From: Trabulsiella odontotermitis
GTDB taxonomy: Bacteria > Pseudomonadota > Gammaproteobacteria > Enterobacterales > Enterobacteriaceae
Length of the DNA stretch: 64,000 bases
Assembly: GCF_001297775.1 (NCBI RefSeq)
Contig: NZ_LIFX01000013.1
Span: 62,001 to 126,000 of the forward strand
Reading direction: 5' to 3'
Of the stretch, positions 52,949-62,459 are shown piece after piece. A program made the position numbers and the translations under genes. The notes below the pieces were generated by a model. It worked only from the letters and a program-made list of their open reading frames with translations. It made no database searches and was not told the origin of the DNA. Every line of letters begins with the position of its first letter. The stretch's first letter is position 1.

Positions 52949-55009
52949 ATGTTACCCAAAGCGAAAAAATGCCCTCACGCCATGACCTTACATGGCGACA
53001 CACGAATCGATAATTACTACTGGCTGCGCGACGACGCCCGTTCGCAGCCGGAAGTGCTTGAGTACCTGAAACAGGAAAACGACTACGGCCGACAGGTGAT
53101 GGATTCTCAGCACGCGTTGCAGGATCGGGTGCTCAAGGAAATTGTCGACCGCATTCCGCAGCAGGAAATTTCTGCCCCTTACGTCCGCAACGGTTATCGC
53201 TACCGCTATCGTTACGAGCCCGGGTGTGAGTACGCTATCTATGAGCGCCAGTCGGTGATCAAAGCGGAATGGGAGGCGTGGGAGGCGCTTCTCGACGCCA
53301 ACCAGCGGGCCGCGCACAGCGAGTTTTACACCCTCGGCAGCATGGCAGTTTCGCCCGATAATACCCTTATGGCGCTGACGGAAGACTTTCTCTCGCGGCG
53401 TCAGTACGGGCTACGACTGAAAAATTTGCAGAACGGCAACTGGTATCCCGAACTGCTGGACAACGTCACGCCGGATGTGGTCTGGGGCAATGACTCCATG
53501 ACGCTCTATTACGTCCGCAAACATCCCGTCACGCTGTTGCCGTATCAGGTGTGGCGGCACACCGTCGGCACGCCGATGGCGAGCGATGAGCTGGTGTATG
53601 AAGAGCATGACGAGACCTTTTACGTCAGCCTGCATAAAACCACATCACGCCATTTTGTGCTGATCGATTTAGCCAGCGCCACGACCAGCGAAGTGCTGCT
53701 GCTGGATGCTGAACTGCCGGACGCGCAGCCAACGGTTTTTCTCCCGCGGCGCAAAGATCATGAGTACAGCCTCGACCACTACCAGCACCGTTTCTATGTA
53801 CGCTCTAATCGCGACGGCAAAAATTTCGGCCTGTATCGCTCTACGGTACGCGATGAAGGGCAGTGGGAGACACTGATCCCCGCACGTGACGAGGTGATGC
53901 TGGAGGGCTTTACGCTGTTCACCGACTGGCTGGTGGTTGAAGAGCGCCAGCACGGGTTAACCAGCCTGCGGCAAATCAACCGCAAGACGCGCGAAGTGAC
54001 CGGTATCGCCTTTGATGATCCCGCTTATGTCACCTGGCTTGCCTATAACCCGGAACCTGAAACCTCACGCCTGCGTTACGGCTACTCATCAATGACCACC
54101 CCCGACACACTGTTTGAGCTGGATATGGACACCGGCGAACGGCGGGTGCTGAAACAGCAGCAAGTGAAAGGGTTTGACAGCAGCGTCTACCGCAGCGAAC
54201 ACCTGTGGGTGACGGCGCGCGATGGCGCAGAAGTGCCCGTGTCGCTGGTGTATCACAAAGAACATTTTCACAAAGGTAGCAATCCGTTACTGGTGTACGG
54301 TTATGGCTCCTACGGCTCAAGCATGGATGCAGATTTCAGCACCAGTCGCCTGAGCCTGCTCGACCGTGGATTTGTCTTCGCCATTGCGCATATTCGGGGC
54401 GGTGGCGAGCTGGGGCAGAAATGGTATGAAGACGGCAAATTCCTCAGCAAGAAAAATACCTTCAACGATTATCTGGATGTCTGCGATGCGCTGCTGGCGC
54501 AGGGGTACGGTCACCCGGATCTCTGTTTTGGCATGGGCGGCAGCGCGGGCGGTCTGCTGATGGGCGCGGTGATTAATCAGCGACCATCGCTATTTCGCGG
54601 CGTTATCGCCCAGGTACCGTTTGTCGATGTGCTGACCACCATGCTGGATGAATCCATCCCGCTGACCACCGGGGAATTTGAAGAGTGGGGCGATCCGAAG
54701 CGTGTGGAATACTATCACTACATGAAAAGTTACAGCCCTTACGATAACGTCGAAGCGAAAGCTTATCCGCATTTACTGGTGACGACCGGCCTGCATGATT
54801 CGCAGGTGCAGTACTGGGAACCGGCGAAATGGGTGGCGAAGCTGCGTGAGCTAAAAACAGACGATAACCTGCTGCTGCTCTGCACGGATATGGATTCCGG
54901 CCACGGCGGGAAATCCGGGCGCTTTAAAAGCTATGAAGGGGTGGCGATGGAATACACCTTTCTGATCGCGCTGGCGCAGGAGACGCTGCCGGGTCACGCA
55001 GCGGAATAA
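52949..55009 (+). CDS. ptrB: Oligopeptidase B
   Basis: 686 residues, prolyl oligopeptidase family S9A. N-terminal beta-propeller gating domain, C-terminal alpha/beta hydrolase with nucleophile serine in [13 protein letters not shown], aspartate in [12 protein letters not shown] region and histidine in [11 protein letters not shown]. Cleaves after basic residues in small peptides. I chose ATG 52949 ([16 protein letters not shown]) as in E. coli; the in-frame ATG at 52925 is directly abutted by GGG and has no proper spacing. Confidence 0.95.
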   Translation: MLPKAKKCPHAMTLHGDTRIDNYYWLRDDARSQPEVLEYLKQENDYGRQVMDSQHALQDRVLKEIVDRIPQQEISAPYVRNGYRYRYRYEPGCEYAIYERQSVIKAEWEAWEALLDANQRAAHSEFYTLGSMAVSPDNTLMALTEDFLSRRQYGLRLKNLQNGNWYPELLDNVTPDVVWGNDSMTLYYVRKHPVTLLPYQVWRHTVGTPMASDELVYEEHDETFYVSLHKTTSRHFVLIDLASATTSEVLLLDAELPDAQPTVFLPRRKDHEYSLDHYQHRFYVRSNRDGKNFGLYRSTVRDEGQWETLIPARDEVMLEGFTLFTDWLVVEERQHGLTSLRQINRKTREVTGIAFDDPAYVTWLAYNPEPETSRLRYGYSSMTTPDTLFELDMDTGERRVLKQQQVKGFDSSVYRSEHLWVTARDGAEVPVSLVYHKEHFHKGSNPLLVYGYGSYGSSMDADFSTSRLSLLDRGFVFAIAHIRGGGELGQKWYEDGKFLSKKNTFNDYLDVCDALLAQGYGHPDLCFGMGGSAGGLLMGAVINQRPSLFRGVIAQVPFVDVLTTMLDESIPLTTGEFEEWGDPKRVEYYHYMKSYSPYDNVEAKAYPHLLVTTGLHDSQVQYWEPAKWVAKLRELKTDDNLLLLCTDMDSGHGGKSGRFKSYEGVAMEYTFLIALAQETLPGHAAE

Positions 55010-55669
55010 TCATTCACCCAGATAATGCCGGAGCGTTAAGCGCAGCTCCGGGCTCATTCGATCCAGGTTATTAAACAGCCAGCGCAGATAGCCGGGATCG
55101 TCCTGCGCGACTTCGGCGATGGGTTTACCGCGGTATTTGCCGAAACTGAAGGTGGTTATCAGACCCGGACGACCGGTAATATCCGCCATCTCGTCAGGCG
55201 TCCAGCCGGAAACATTCATGATGTCGATGAGCAGCGCGGCGGTGATATAGCAGTCATACAATGCACGGTGATGATGCAACCCCGGCGGTGGCGTCACGTT
55301 GAGCTTGCGGGATTTATACAGCGCCATATTGCTGTATTTGATGCCAGGCCACAGCCGACGTGCCAGCTTCATGGTGCAGATCCACTCGCCGTGCATTTCC
55401 GGCAATACCCGGCTGTCAAAACTGGCGTTGTGCGCCACATACCAGGTGCTGCCCTGATAGTGAGGAACGATCTCTTCAATCCACGGTTTATCGGCAACCA
55501 TTGCTTCGGTAATACGGTGGATCGCCATCGCCTGCGGGCTGATGGGGCGGTCCGGGCGCACGAGATGGCTCATCGGGTTGGTGATGACACCATCAACAAC
55601 GTCCACAGAAGCAATTTCGACAATCCCTCCTTGCAGACCGCAGGTTTCCGTATCGATAACGCGCAGCAT
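55010..55669 (-). CDS. exoX: Exodeoxyribonuclease X
   Basis: 219 residues. DEDDh 3'-5' exonuclease of the DnaQ family: RVIDTETCGLQGG (Asp, Glu), VAHNASFDSRVLPE and HHHRALYDCYIT are the three Exo motifs. Acts in mismatch repair and recombination. Stop abuts the convergent ptrB stop. Confidence 0.96.
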   Translation of the reverse strand: MLRVIDTETCGLQGGIVEIASVDVVDGVITNPMSHLVRPDRPISPQAMAIHRITEAMVADKPWIEEIVPHYQGSTWYVAHNASFDSRVLPEMHGEWICTMKLARRLWPGIKYSNMALYKSRKLNVTPPPGLHHHRALYDCYITAALLIDIMNVSGWTPDEMADITGRPGLITTFSFGKYRGKPIAEVAQDDPGYLRWLFNNLDRMSPELRLTLRHYLGE

Positions 55670-55693
55670 GGCTCACTCCTGGCCTGAAAAGGG

Positions 55694-56362
55694 TTAGCGT
55701 AAAGGAATGATGTCGCCTTGCCAACCCTCGGCATGTTTTTGCCCGGTCAGCAGTAACTCGCCCCGATCAGCACGGACAATCAACTGCCCCTGTTCATCCC
55801 ACAGCGCACTGCCGCCGAGCAGCGTGCCGCTGGCATAATCCGACTTCAGCACCGCGATGGCGTAGCGGTGTGCGAAACGCTGTAGCGTCGCGGTTGATTG
55901 CTGTTCCAGCGGTTCGTCAGGGCAGTAACCGGTGGCCATCACTGACGCGGTGGGATCAAGCTCGGCGGGGTCAGCATTGAGCGGCAGCACGTTGATGTTT
56001 GTCTGCGACGGCGCAAGACAGGCGCCTTTTCCCTGCGCGCAGGTGACCGGCGCCTGCCTGCCGGGAACAAAAATCGCCAGCCCCTTCACCGGTTTGCCGT
56101 TTTTCATCACCGGTAAACCGGCAATCACCATGATTTTGTGGCGGGAGGCGGCTTCACAAAGCGGGCGCAGTTCGTCCGCGTCAGGCGGCAACGGCAAAGA
56201 CGCGTTACGCACCGGGCCGGTCAGTGATAATTCAGGGAAGAAAAGCACGTCACACGATGCCGCAGCGGCGGCGTCGATAAAGCGTAAATGGTGGGTAATA
56301 TTTTCTGCAACGCTCCGGTTGCGCGGCTCATATTGAGCAGCAGCTATCGTCCATACAGACAT
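55694..56362 (-). CDS. yobB: Carbon-nitrogen hydrolase-family protein YobB
   Basis: 222 residues of the nitrilase superfamily; start WTIAAAQYEPRNRSVAEN, the catalytic glutamate in LFFPELSLTGP. The substrate is unknown. It lies 24 bp upstream of exoX on the same strand, as in E. coli. Confidence 0.9.
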   Translation of the reverse strand: MSVWTIAAAQYEPRNRSVAENITHHLRFIDAAAAASCDVLFFPELSLTGPVRNASLPLPPDADELRPLCEAASRHKIMVIAGLPVMKNGKPVKGLAIFVPGRQAPVTCAQGKGACLAPSQTNINVLPLNADPAELDPTASVMATGYCPDEPLEQQSTATLQRFAHRYAIAVLKSDYASGTLLGGSALWDEQGQLIVRADRGELLLTGQKHAEGWQGDIIPLR

Positions 56363-56458
56363 GGTGGCATCCTTAACACACTGTCCCGAACTCTATCCTG
56401 AGTATAGTCCGGGTAGTCTAGCAGCGACAGTGTAAGGAAGCGTAACTATCAGTAAGGA

Positions 56459-56689
56459 TTACTTTATTTTTGGCTCATAGGGCAGGCGGGACAGCGACAC
56501 CGATGCCAGTCGGTGGGCAATCAGCCGCTCGCGAAACCAGCCGCGCAGATGCTCTGGCTGTTCACGTTCAACCACTTCTGCCACTACCGGCATGTTATAG
56601 CGCTCTTTAAACACCACCCCGGCGGCAGCCAGGTCGACGTTGACTTTGTCCATCTCTTCCTGGGGAAGTTTTGCCAGATTCGCGTACAC
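56459..56689 (-). CDS. holE: DNA polymerase III theta subunit
   Basis: 76 residues, same as E. coli HolE ([41 protein letters not shown]). Theta binds and stabilises the epsilon proofreading subunit. Confidence 0.97.
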   Translation of the reverse strand: MYANLAKLPQEEMDKVNVDLAAAGVVFKERYNMPVVAEVVEREQPEHLRGWFRERLIAHRLASVSLSRLPYEPKIK

Positions 56690-56825
56690 AGCGTTCTCCT
56701 CTTTTTACGACGCAGAAATTACCCGGAGTGGCGAAGAATAACAAGTCCGGGCAGGGGAGTCTCGACTCCCGGATTATACAAGGTTATCCTCTGTCCGGCA
56801 TGTATAACAAAAAGGAATGAAGAAT

Positions 56826-57200
56826 ATGGGTTTCACCACATCGCGAATGCTGCAGACGTCAGCACTTCTGGTCAGCCTGTTGACCGCCACCGGCGCGCTG
56901 GCGCATGCGCATCTGAAAAACCAGTCACCTGCGGCAGACAGCCAGGCGACAGAGTCTCCCCGCCAGCTGACGCTGACCTTTTCTGAAGGCGTGGAAGCGA
57001 ATTTCAGCGGCCTCACGCTTACCGGGCCAGCACAGGCAAAAATCACCACCGGGTCGGCCAGCGTGAATGCAAAAGACAATACTCAGCTGGTCGTTCCCCT
57101 CGAACAACCGCTGGCACCGGGTAACTATACTGTGGACTGGCACGTCGTTTCCGTTGACGGCCACAAAACGAAAGGGCAATACCATTTCAGTGTGAAATAA
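56826..57200 (+). CDS. yobA: CopC-domain periplasmic protein YobA
   Basis: 124 residues with signal peptide ending at ALAHA. The mature N terminus HAHLKNQSPAADS and the C-terminal VDWHVVSVDGHKTKGQYHFSVK carry the copper ligands of CopC proteins. I chose ATG 56826 because AAAGGA is nine bases upstream; ATG 56817 abuts the ribosome site. First of yobA-yebZ-yebY. Confidence 0.93.
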   Translation: MGFTTSRMLQTSALLVSLLTATGALAHAHLKNQSPAADSQATESPRQLTLTFSEGVEANFSGLTLTGPAQAKITTGSASVNAKDNTQLVVPLEQPLAPGNYTVDWHVVSVDGHKTKGQYHFSVK

Positions 57201-58073
57201 ATGATGCTGGCGTCTTTCTGGGTTGCACTGCGCTTTATCCATTTTGCTACCTTGATGGTGGCATTTGGTGGTGCGCTGTACAGTGGCTGGTGGGCGCCAG
57301 CCCGTTTACGCCCCTTGCTGTCGCGGCGTTTTCGTAGCGTCATGCGTACCACACTCACCGTGAGTGCTGTCAGCACAACGTTAATGCTGATGGTGCAGGG
57401 CGGGTTGATGGCCGGTGGCTGGCCGGATGTTTTCCTGCCGGAGGTCTGGCTGGCGGTGATGGGAACACGCTTTGGCAACCTGTGGTTGTGGCAAATTATC
57501 CTGGCGTGGCTCTCGCTGATTGTCCTCCTGCTGAAACCTGCGCGCCGCATGCGATTCCTGATGTTCCTGCTGGGTTTCCAGCTCATCCTGCTGGCGGGTG
57601 TCGGGCATGCGGCAATGCACGTCGGGCTACCCGGTATCGTGCAGCGGCTCAATCATGCGGTGCATCTGATCTGCGCCGCGGCCTGGTCTGGCGGTCTGCT
57701 GCCGTTCCTCTACTGCCTGCGTCTGGCGAAGGGCCACTGGCGACAACCGGCCATTGACACCATGATGCGTTTCTCCCGCTACGGGCACTTTGCTGTGGCG
57801 GGTGTGATCTTCACCGGTATCATCAACGCCTGGCTGATTCAGGGAACGCTGATTTCAGTTTCCGACTACGGTGAGATGCTGTTAGCGAAATGTGCGCTGG
57901 TGGCGCTGATGGTGGTAATTGCGCTGGTGAACAGGTATGTTCTGGTGCCACGACTTTCCACGAACGGGGAGCAGGCGCAGCAGTGGTTTATCCGCACCAC
58001 GCAGGCCGAAGTGGTGCTTGGCGCGCTGGTGTTACTGGCGGTCAGCCTGTTCGCGACCTGGGAACCTTTCTGA
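57201..58073 (+). CDS. yebZ: CopD-family inner membrane protein YebZ
   Basis: 290 residues with eight predicted membrane segments. CopD features: [32 protein letters not shown] and [19 protein letters not shown] (histidines for copper). Starts immediately after the yobA stop. Together with YobA likely involved in copper handling. Confidence 0.94.
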   Translation: MMLASFWVALRFIHFATLMVAFGGALYSGWWAPARLRPLLSRRFRSVMRTTLTVSAVSTTLMLMVQGGLMAGGWPDVFLPEVWLAVMGTRFGNLWLWQIILAWLSLIVLLLKPARRMRFLMFLLGFQLILLAGVGHAAMHVGLPGIVQRLNHAVHLICAAAWSGGLLPFLYCLRLAKGHWRQPAIDTMMRFSRYGHFAVAGVIFTGIINAWLIQGTLISVSDYGEMLLAKCALVALMVVIALVNRYVLVPRLSTNGEQAQQWFIRTTQAEVVLGALVLLAVSLFATWEPF

Positions 58074-58086
58074 TACGAACAAGACC

Positions 58087-58428
58087 ATGATGAAGAAAAT
58101 TGCACTCTCTTTACTGTTAATGGCGGCCACCTCAGCAGCGCTTGCCGCGCCGCAGGTGATTACCGTCAGCCGTTTTGAAATGGGCAAAGACAAGTGGGCT
58201 TTCAACCGGGAAGAGGTGATGCTGACCTGCCGTCCTGGCAATGCGTTGTTTGTCATTAATCCCAGCACGCTGATGCAATACCCGCTTAACGAGGCCGCTG
58301 AAAAGCAGGTGGCGGAAGGCAAAACCAGCGGACAGCCGATTGACGTGATTCGTGTTGACGAACCAGGACAGCCCGGTAAGCGAATGAGTCTGACACCGTT
58401 TATTGAACGTGCACAAACGCTCTGCTAG
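58087..58428 (+). CDS. yebY: DUF2511 protein YebY
   Basis: 113 residues with signal peptide ending near [27 protein letters not shown] and two cysteines (LTCRPGNA and QTLC) match E. coli YebY; function unknown, always beside yobA-yebZ. ATG at 58087. Confidence 0.94.
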   Translation: MMKKIALSLLLMAATSAALAAPQVITVSRFEMGKDKWAFNREEVMLTCRPGNALFVINPSTLMQYPLNEAAEKQVAEGKTSGQPIDVIRVDEPGQPGKRMSLTPFIERAQTLC

Positions 58429-58460
58429 TTAACAAAAAATATCAGGCTGTTTCCCAATAA

Positions 58461-58499
58461 AAAACCGCAAGCTTTCGTTATGAAAACATGCGGTTTTTT
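58461..58499. terminator. Bidirectional hairpin after yebY / end of RyeA
   Basis: AAAAACCGCA-(loop)-TGCGGTTTTTT: T runs on both strands, ending yebY on plus and RyeA on minus. Confidence 0.8.
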
Positions 58500-58584
58500 C
58501 TTTCCCGGACCGTTTACCAGACGCAATTTTCTGACCACTTTTGCCGTGGACTGGAAAACCTGGCACGGTCATCTATTCTTAAAG

Positions 58585-58688
58585 GGCAAGGCGACTTAGC
58601 CTGCATTAATGCCAACTTTTAGCGCACGGCTCTCTCCCAAGAGCCATTTCCCTGGACCGAATACAGGAATCGTATTCGGTCTCTTTTT
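58585..58688 (+). ncRNA. sdsR: SdsR (RyeB) sigma-S-dependent sRNA
   Basis: The 104 nt beginning GGCAAGGCGACTTAGCCTGC and ending at the hairpin GGACCGAATAC-AGGAATC-GTATTCGGTC plus T run matches the SdsR sequence I recall. SdsR accumulates in stationary phase and represses targets including mutS, tolC and ompD. Flanking yebY position is conserved. Confidence 0.93.
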
Positions 58689-58818
58689 ATTTGTCTTCTT
58701 TATCAATCGGTTACGATTGAAGATCCGAAATCTTCCGAAATTTTTCCGAATTTCTGTATTCCGGTCTTTTTCTCTTATATCACAACAAAAAGCACCTTAA
58801 CATTTCTTTTACAGAAAA

Positions 58819-58936
58819 TCAGAGCATCAAATATGCTTTCTCACCGCGTTCATCAAGGTACATTTTGGTTGTAGTTTCTGAGGTGTGACCTGGCAGCTTC
58901 TGAGCGAACTCTTCGCCGCCCAGGGTGAGGCGGACC
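58819..58936 (-). pseudogene. 3' remnant of a tyrosine-recombinase (phage integrase) gene
   Basis: The minus frame ending at 58819 reads EEFAQKLPGHTSETTTKMYL then DERGEKAYLML. This is the C-terminal end of lambda-type integrases: the usual LLGH box appears as LPGH, and the nucleophile tyrosine is in KMYLDERG. Nothing integrase-like continues upstream of about 58936. It is therefore a scar of a lost prophage or island, close to SdsR. Confidence is limited by its 38 codons. Confidence 0.65.
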
Positions 58937-59058
58937 GACAGTCATTAGGTGTATCCTTAATAAAACTTCGCGATTGAAAGTGAAATTGATTGTTTAGCGA
59001 GGGTCTGTTCATTGTCAATGCGGATTTATTACCGACAGCAATACTGAAAGCGCTTTGG

Positions 59059-59421
59059 TTATAACTTTTCCAGGTCGTGTACGGTACGCTCATTGATGAT
59101 ATTTCCCGTATTAAGGGTCGATTTTGGTTCAAGCAAAACAACGCTGCATTCATCGGTCAGCGCTTCAGGGCAATGTTCGGTTCCTTTCGGTACGATAATA
59201 AACTCGCCTGGCTCAAGATCGATATCCCCCGTTCTTAATCCCATCCGCAAACGGCCATTAATAACAAGAAAAAGTTCGTCCTCATGTTCATGATGATGCC
59301 AGTTAAATTTCCCGGAGAATTTGGCAAGTTTGACATAAGAATCATTGATCTCTCCGACAATTTTCGGGCTCCAAAAATCGCTAAATAGATTAAAGCTTTC
59401 TTTTAAATTGACTTTACGCAT
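59059..59421 (-). CDS. Small cupin-domain protein
   Basis: 120 residues. One cupin barrel with metal-binding motif 1 (NWHHHEHEDELFLVINGRLRM) and motif 2 (PGEFIIVPKGTEHCPEA). Small single-domain cupins may be isomerases, sugar-binding proteins or metal sensors; the function is not evident. Start has GAGG six bases upstream. Located in the accessory tract beyond SdsR, 440 bp from the XRE-cupin regulator on the same strand. Confidence 0.85.
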   Translation of the reverse strand: MRKVNLKESFNLFSDFWSPKIVGEINDSYVKLAKFSGKFNWHHHEHEDELFLVINGRLRMGLRTGDIDLEPGEFIIVPKGTEHCPEALTDECSVVLLEPKSTLNTGNIINERTVHDLEKL

Positions 59422-59860
59422 GTAACGCCTCAGCTATAGTGATATAACAATAATTAGCTTAATGTGGAGTAAACAATAGTCAGAAAAATGACAGCACAAT
59501 ACTTAGCCTGCCTGACTATCTTTACTGTGAAAAATATACCGGTGGACATTAGGGAGAATCGGCTTGATCATTGTCCGGGGTTAACAGATGACTATTCCCG
59601 GCAGAATAATAATCATAACGGCAGATCTCGCTGTTCGAAATAATAATACAATCCGCTCAAAATCATAACAATAGGTTTCCCAATTACAGTAGAGAAAATC
59701 TATGTGTTCGCAAGCAATTCACTGAATTCAATATCTTTTATTTATAAAAAAATTTAATGCCCAATTATCAGGGTATACGTTTCGTTTCCTTAAGTGAACA
59801 AACGCCCAGGCTCCAGGTTCCTGACCTGAGGTGTCTGGCGTGATAATTGCGAGGACAGCA
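59422..59860. other. AT-rich gene-free stretch in the accessory tract
   Basis: 439 bp between the cupin gene and the XRE-cupin gene. It is AT rich, especially 59730-59790, with no frame showing a recognisable domain. It contains a possible cupin-gene promoter. I see nothing else. Confidence 0.5.
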
Positions 59861-60445
59861 TTAACCCGGGTCCAGATGGGACATCACCACCGTTGCGCTA
59901 ATCGCCGTCTCAGTAGAGATATAGGTATGCGGAACCTCCCCGGAGAATGCGTAGAAGTCTCCCGGCTGTAACGTGATAACCTCGTTCGGGGCAAACCGTA
60001 ATAACAAGGTGCCGCTGTGAACCATAATATGTTCATGCGTCCCATCGGAATGGCCCGGGCTGTTAATGGTCACTTGCGGATTCATTTGCAACAGCCATAT
60101 CTCGGAGGTATTGCCCGGACTGATACGGAATTTCATCGTTTGAGAATAGTCACCCAATACAGGTCGATATTTCTCAAAATAGGGATAGAGCTTGTTGTTA
60201 CCATTCAGTAAATCGCCAATGGGCAGGCGCAACGCCGCGGCGATAGCATCCAGCGTATCCACCCTTGGATTGGAGTATCCTGACTCCAGTTTAGATAAGG
60301 CTCCCTTTGAAACGCCTGACAATTTAGAGAGTTCGTTTAACGAAATTCCTCGTGATTGCCTGAGACGCCTTATTTTATTGCCTATATTTAATGACAACGT
60401 GGCCAGTTTATTTTGTTCGGAGCCAGCCGATATTGCATCACACAT
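59861..60445 (-). CDS. XRE-family regulator with C-terminal cupin sensor
   Basis: 194 residues. HTH_3 domain (IGNKIRRLRQSRGISLNELSK, LSGVSKGALSKLESGYSNP) at about 20-75, followed by a cupin domain with HSDGTHEHIMVHSG and LQPGDFYAFSGEVPHTY. This architecture (HipB/PuuR/SutR-like) is used to sense small metabolites such as amino acids, polyamines or sulfur compounds. Its target is unknown; neighbours suggest the cupin gene or itself. SD AAGG at nine bases. Confidence 0.87.
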   Translation of the reverse strand: MCDAISAGSEQNKLATLSLNIGNKIRRLRQSRGISLNELSKLSGVSKGALSKLESGYSNPRVDTLDAIAAALRLPIGDLLNGNNKLYPYFEKYRPVLGDYSQTMKFRISPGNTSEIWLLQMNPQVTINSPGHSDGTHEHIMVHSGTLLLRFAPNEVITLQPGDFYAFSGEVPHTYISTETAISATVVMSHLDPG

Positions 60446-60560
60446 CGTAGGTTACCTTAACATTCAAAAAAAACGTCCCACGCCTGCGGCCATAATCCAG
60501 GGCGCGTCTGGTGGGATCGCAAACGGTTAGCATATCGTTTTCCTGGATGGCTTTCTCCAT

Positions 60561-60595
60561 AAAAAACACCCTGTCAGCATAACGCTGACAGGGTG
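60561..60595 (-). terminator. Terminator of the second zinc-transport operon
   Basis: On the minus strand CACCCTGTCAGC-GTTAT-GCTGACAGGGTG followed by TTTTTT. It lies 111 bp after the binding-protein stop, leaving a long 3' UTR. Confidence 0.85.
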
Positions 60596-60705
60596 ATGCC
60601 TGGCATCCATGCAACCGTAGCTGAAACGAATGAGAACGCAGCCAGGTATGTAGGCAGGAGCCCTCGAAGGCATAAGCTCAGCTGGGATCTATCACCGCAT
60701 TATCT

Positions 60706-61584
60706 TCATTTCATACTGTCAGCGATGACATCGACATTATGTTTAAACGCCTGAGTATAGGTCTCCGCCGGGCCACCTTTCGGTGAAAGCGCTTCAGGGA
60801 ATAACTCACCGCCGGGCTTCGCCCCGGTTGCACTCGCAATTTGTTTTACCAGACGAGGATCGAGCTGATTTTCCATAAACCAGGTGGTGACATGGTCTGC
60901 TTTGATCTGGTCAATGAGCGCCGCAACGTCTTTCGCGCTGGCTTCGCTTTCAGAAGAAAGTCCTTGCACAGCCAGGAAACGGACATGATAAGCGCGGCTA
61001 AAGTAACCAAACGCATCATGGCTGGTCAGAACAATACGTTTCGATTCCGGGATGTCACTGAAACGTTTTTTCGCCCAGCTATCGAGCTCATGCAACTGCG
61101 CGATATAGTCATCGCCTGTCTTGCTCAGCGCGGCCTTATCTTCCGGGTCCGCGCTGATAAGTCCCTTTACGATGTTCTGCGCATACCGGGCACCATTAGC
61201 CGCGCTGTTCCAGGCATGAGGGTCGACGACAGTCTTGCCATCTTCATCTATCGTATGTGTAGCCACACCGTCGGAAGCCACCACCAGTTTACCCTTAAAG
61301 CCTGATGCTTTAATCAGCCTGTCGAGCCATCCTTCCAGCCCCAGCCCGTTGACAACCACAACATCGGCTTTACTGATTGCCGCGCTGTCCTGCGGTGATG
61401 GCTCAAAGGTATGAGGATCACCATCTGGCCCAACAAGGGTTTGCACCTTAACGTGCTCTCCGCCCACCTGTTGAACAATGTCACCAAGGATAGAAAAACT
61501 GGTGACCACATTTAAGGTTTTGGCACTGACACCGTGAGCCATCATCCCCATGCTTAATGCCAGAAAAAGTGCTGTACGTTTCAT
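60706..61584 (-). CDS. Zinc/manganese-type ABC transporter periplasmic binding protein (second ZnuA-like)
   Basis: 292 residues with signal peptide (LFLALSMGMMAHGVSA). Cluster A-I metal-binding lipocalin-like bilobal fold; putative ligands are histidines in GDPHTFEPSP, VDPHAWNSA and TSHDAFGYF plus an acidic residue near the C terminus. Unlike the ZnuA at 40420 it lacks a His/Asp-rich loop. Zinc is inferred from the upstream Zur box; Mn or Fe binding cannot be excluded from sequence. Its ATG overlaps the permease stop by one base (TAATG). Confidence 0.9.
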   Translation of the reverse strand: MKRTALFLALSMGMMAHGVSAKTLNVVTSFSILGDIVQQVGGEHVKVQTLVGPDGDPHTFEPSPQDSAAISKADVVVVNGLGLEGWLDRLIKASGFKGKLVVASDGVATHTIDEDGKTVVDPHAWNSAANGARYAQNIVKGLISADPEDKAALSKTGDDYIAQLHELDSWAKKRFSDIPESKRIVLTSHDAFGYFSRAYHVRFLAVQGLSSESEASAKDVAALIDQIKADHVTTWFMENQLDPRLVKQIASATGAKPGGELFPEALSPKGGPAETYTQAFKHNVDVIADSMK

Positions 61585-62459
61585 TATCTCTCCTTACCAA
61601 AGAATGGGCGCAGCAGAACAACAGCCAGCCTGCTACGCCCGCCGAATAAAATTGAAAAAAAGAAAAAAGCGCTGGCGCATAGCACGATAGATGGACCCGC
61701 GGGCAATGCGACGCTCCAGGAAAGACTGAGCCCGAACCATGAACACAGGGCGCCGACAATACCCGCCAGCAGGATCATTCCCGGCAGGGTTTGCATCCAG
61801 CAGCGTGCGGCAACCGCTGGCAGCATCATCATGCCGACCACCATCAGCGTGCCGAGCACCTGGAAGCCTGCGACAAGATTGAGGACCAACAGTCCGAGGA
61901 AAAGCGTATGAAACAGCGTTGGCAGGCGTCTCTTATTAACCTCGAGCCACGTGCTATCAAACACCTCGCTCACCAGTCCCCGATAACAAACCGCCAGACA
62001 AAGCAGTGTCAGTGTGGCCACAGACGCCACGAAAGTCAGAGACTCACGATCTACTGCCAGAATCGAGCCGAACAGGAGATGCAGGAGATCCACGCTGGAG
62101 CCGCGTAATGAGACAAGCGTAACGCCCAGCGCAAGCGAACCAAGGTAGAATCCGGCAAAGCTGGCGTCTTCTTTCAAAGGCGTTCGTCTGCTGACCCATC
62201 CCGCCACCAGCGCGACCAGAATCCCTGCAATAAATCCGCCAGTTCCCATCGCCAGCAGCGACATGCCACTCAGAAGGTAACCAATGGCTACACCGGGTAA
62301 AATGGCGTGCGATAGTGCATCGCCCATCAGGCTCATCCGCCGTAAAAACAGGAAAACGCCCAGTGTGGTGGTGCTTAACGACAGCGCCAGGCAGGCCACC
62401 AGCGCCCGACGCATAAACCCATATTCGATAAACGGCTGGATGAGGAAGTGTAACGTCAT
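61584..62459 (-). CDS. Metal ABC transporter permease (ABC-3 family)
   Basis: 291 residues, about eight membrane helices. ABC-3 hallmarks: RRMSLMGDALSHAILPGVAIGYL, GTLMVVGMMMLPAVAARCW and SVALPAGPSIVLCASAFFF. I chose ATG 62459, which overlaps the ATPase stop (ATGA); upstream Met is within the ATPase gene. Partner of the ATPase and binding protein encoded beside it. Confidence 0.92.
   Translation of the reverse strand: MTLHFLIQPFIEYGFMRRALVACLALSLSTTTLGVFLFLRRMSLMGDALSHAILPGVAIGYLLSGMSLLAMGTGGFIAGILVALVAGWVSRRTPLKEDASFAGFYLGSLALGVTLVSLRGSSVDLLHLLFGSILAVDRESLTFVASVATLTLLCLAVCYRGLVSEVFDSTWLEVNKRRLPTLFHTLFLGLLVLNLVAGFQVLGTLMVVGMMMLPAVAARCWMQTLPGMILLAGIVGALCSWFGLSLSWSVALPAGPSIVLCASAFFFFSILFGGRSRLAVVLLRPFFGKER

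Larger units (their letters stand above)
58459..58710 (-). ncRNA. ryeA: RyeA (SraC), cis-antisense RNA to SdsR
   Basis: In E. coli RyeA is about 250 nt and fully covers SdsR on the opposite strand. The terminator hairpin at 58461-58499 with T run on minus is conserved and would be its 3' end; the 5' end is extrapolated from the E. coli length. Confidence 0.6.

Noticed and set aside
59761-59860. Possible gene fragment before the XRE-cupin 3' end
   Set aside because: No frame over 30 codons with sensible composition.
60596-60660. Possible 5S-like or tRNA-like element (GATGCCTGGCATCC)
   Set aside because: Only eight bases resemble the 5S rRNA start and the rest does not fold as 5S or tRNA; treated as part of a 3' UTR.
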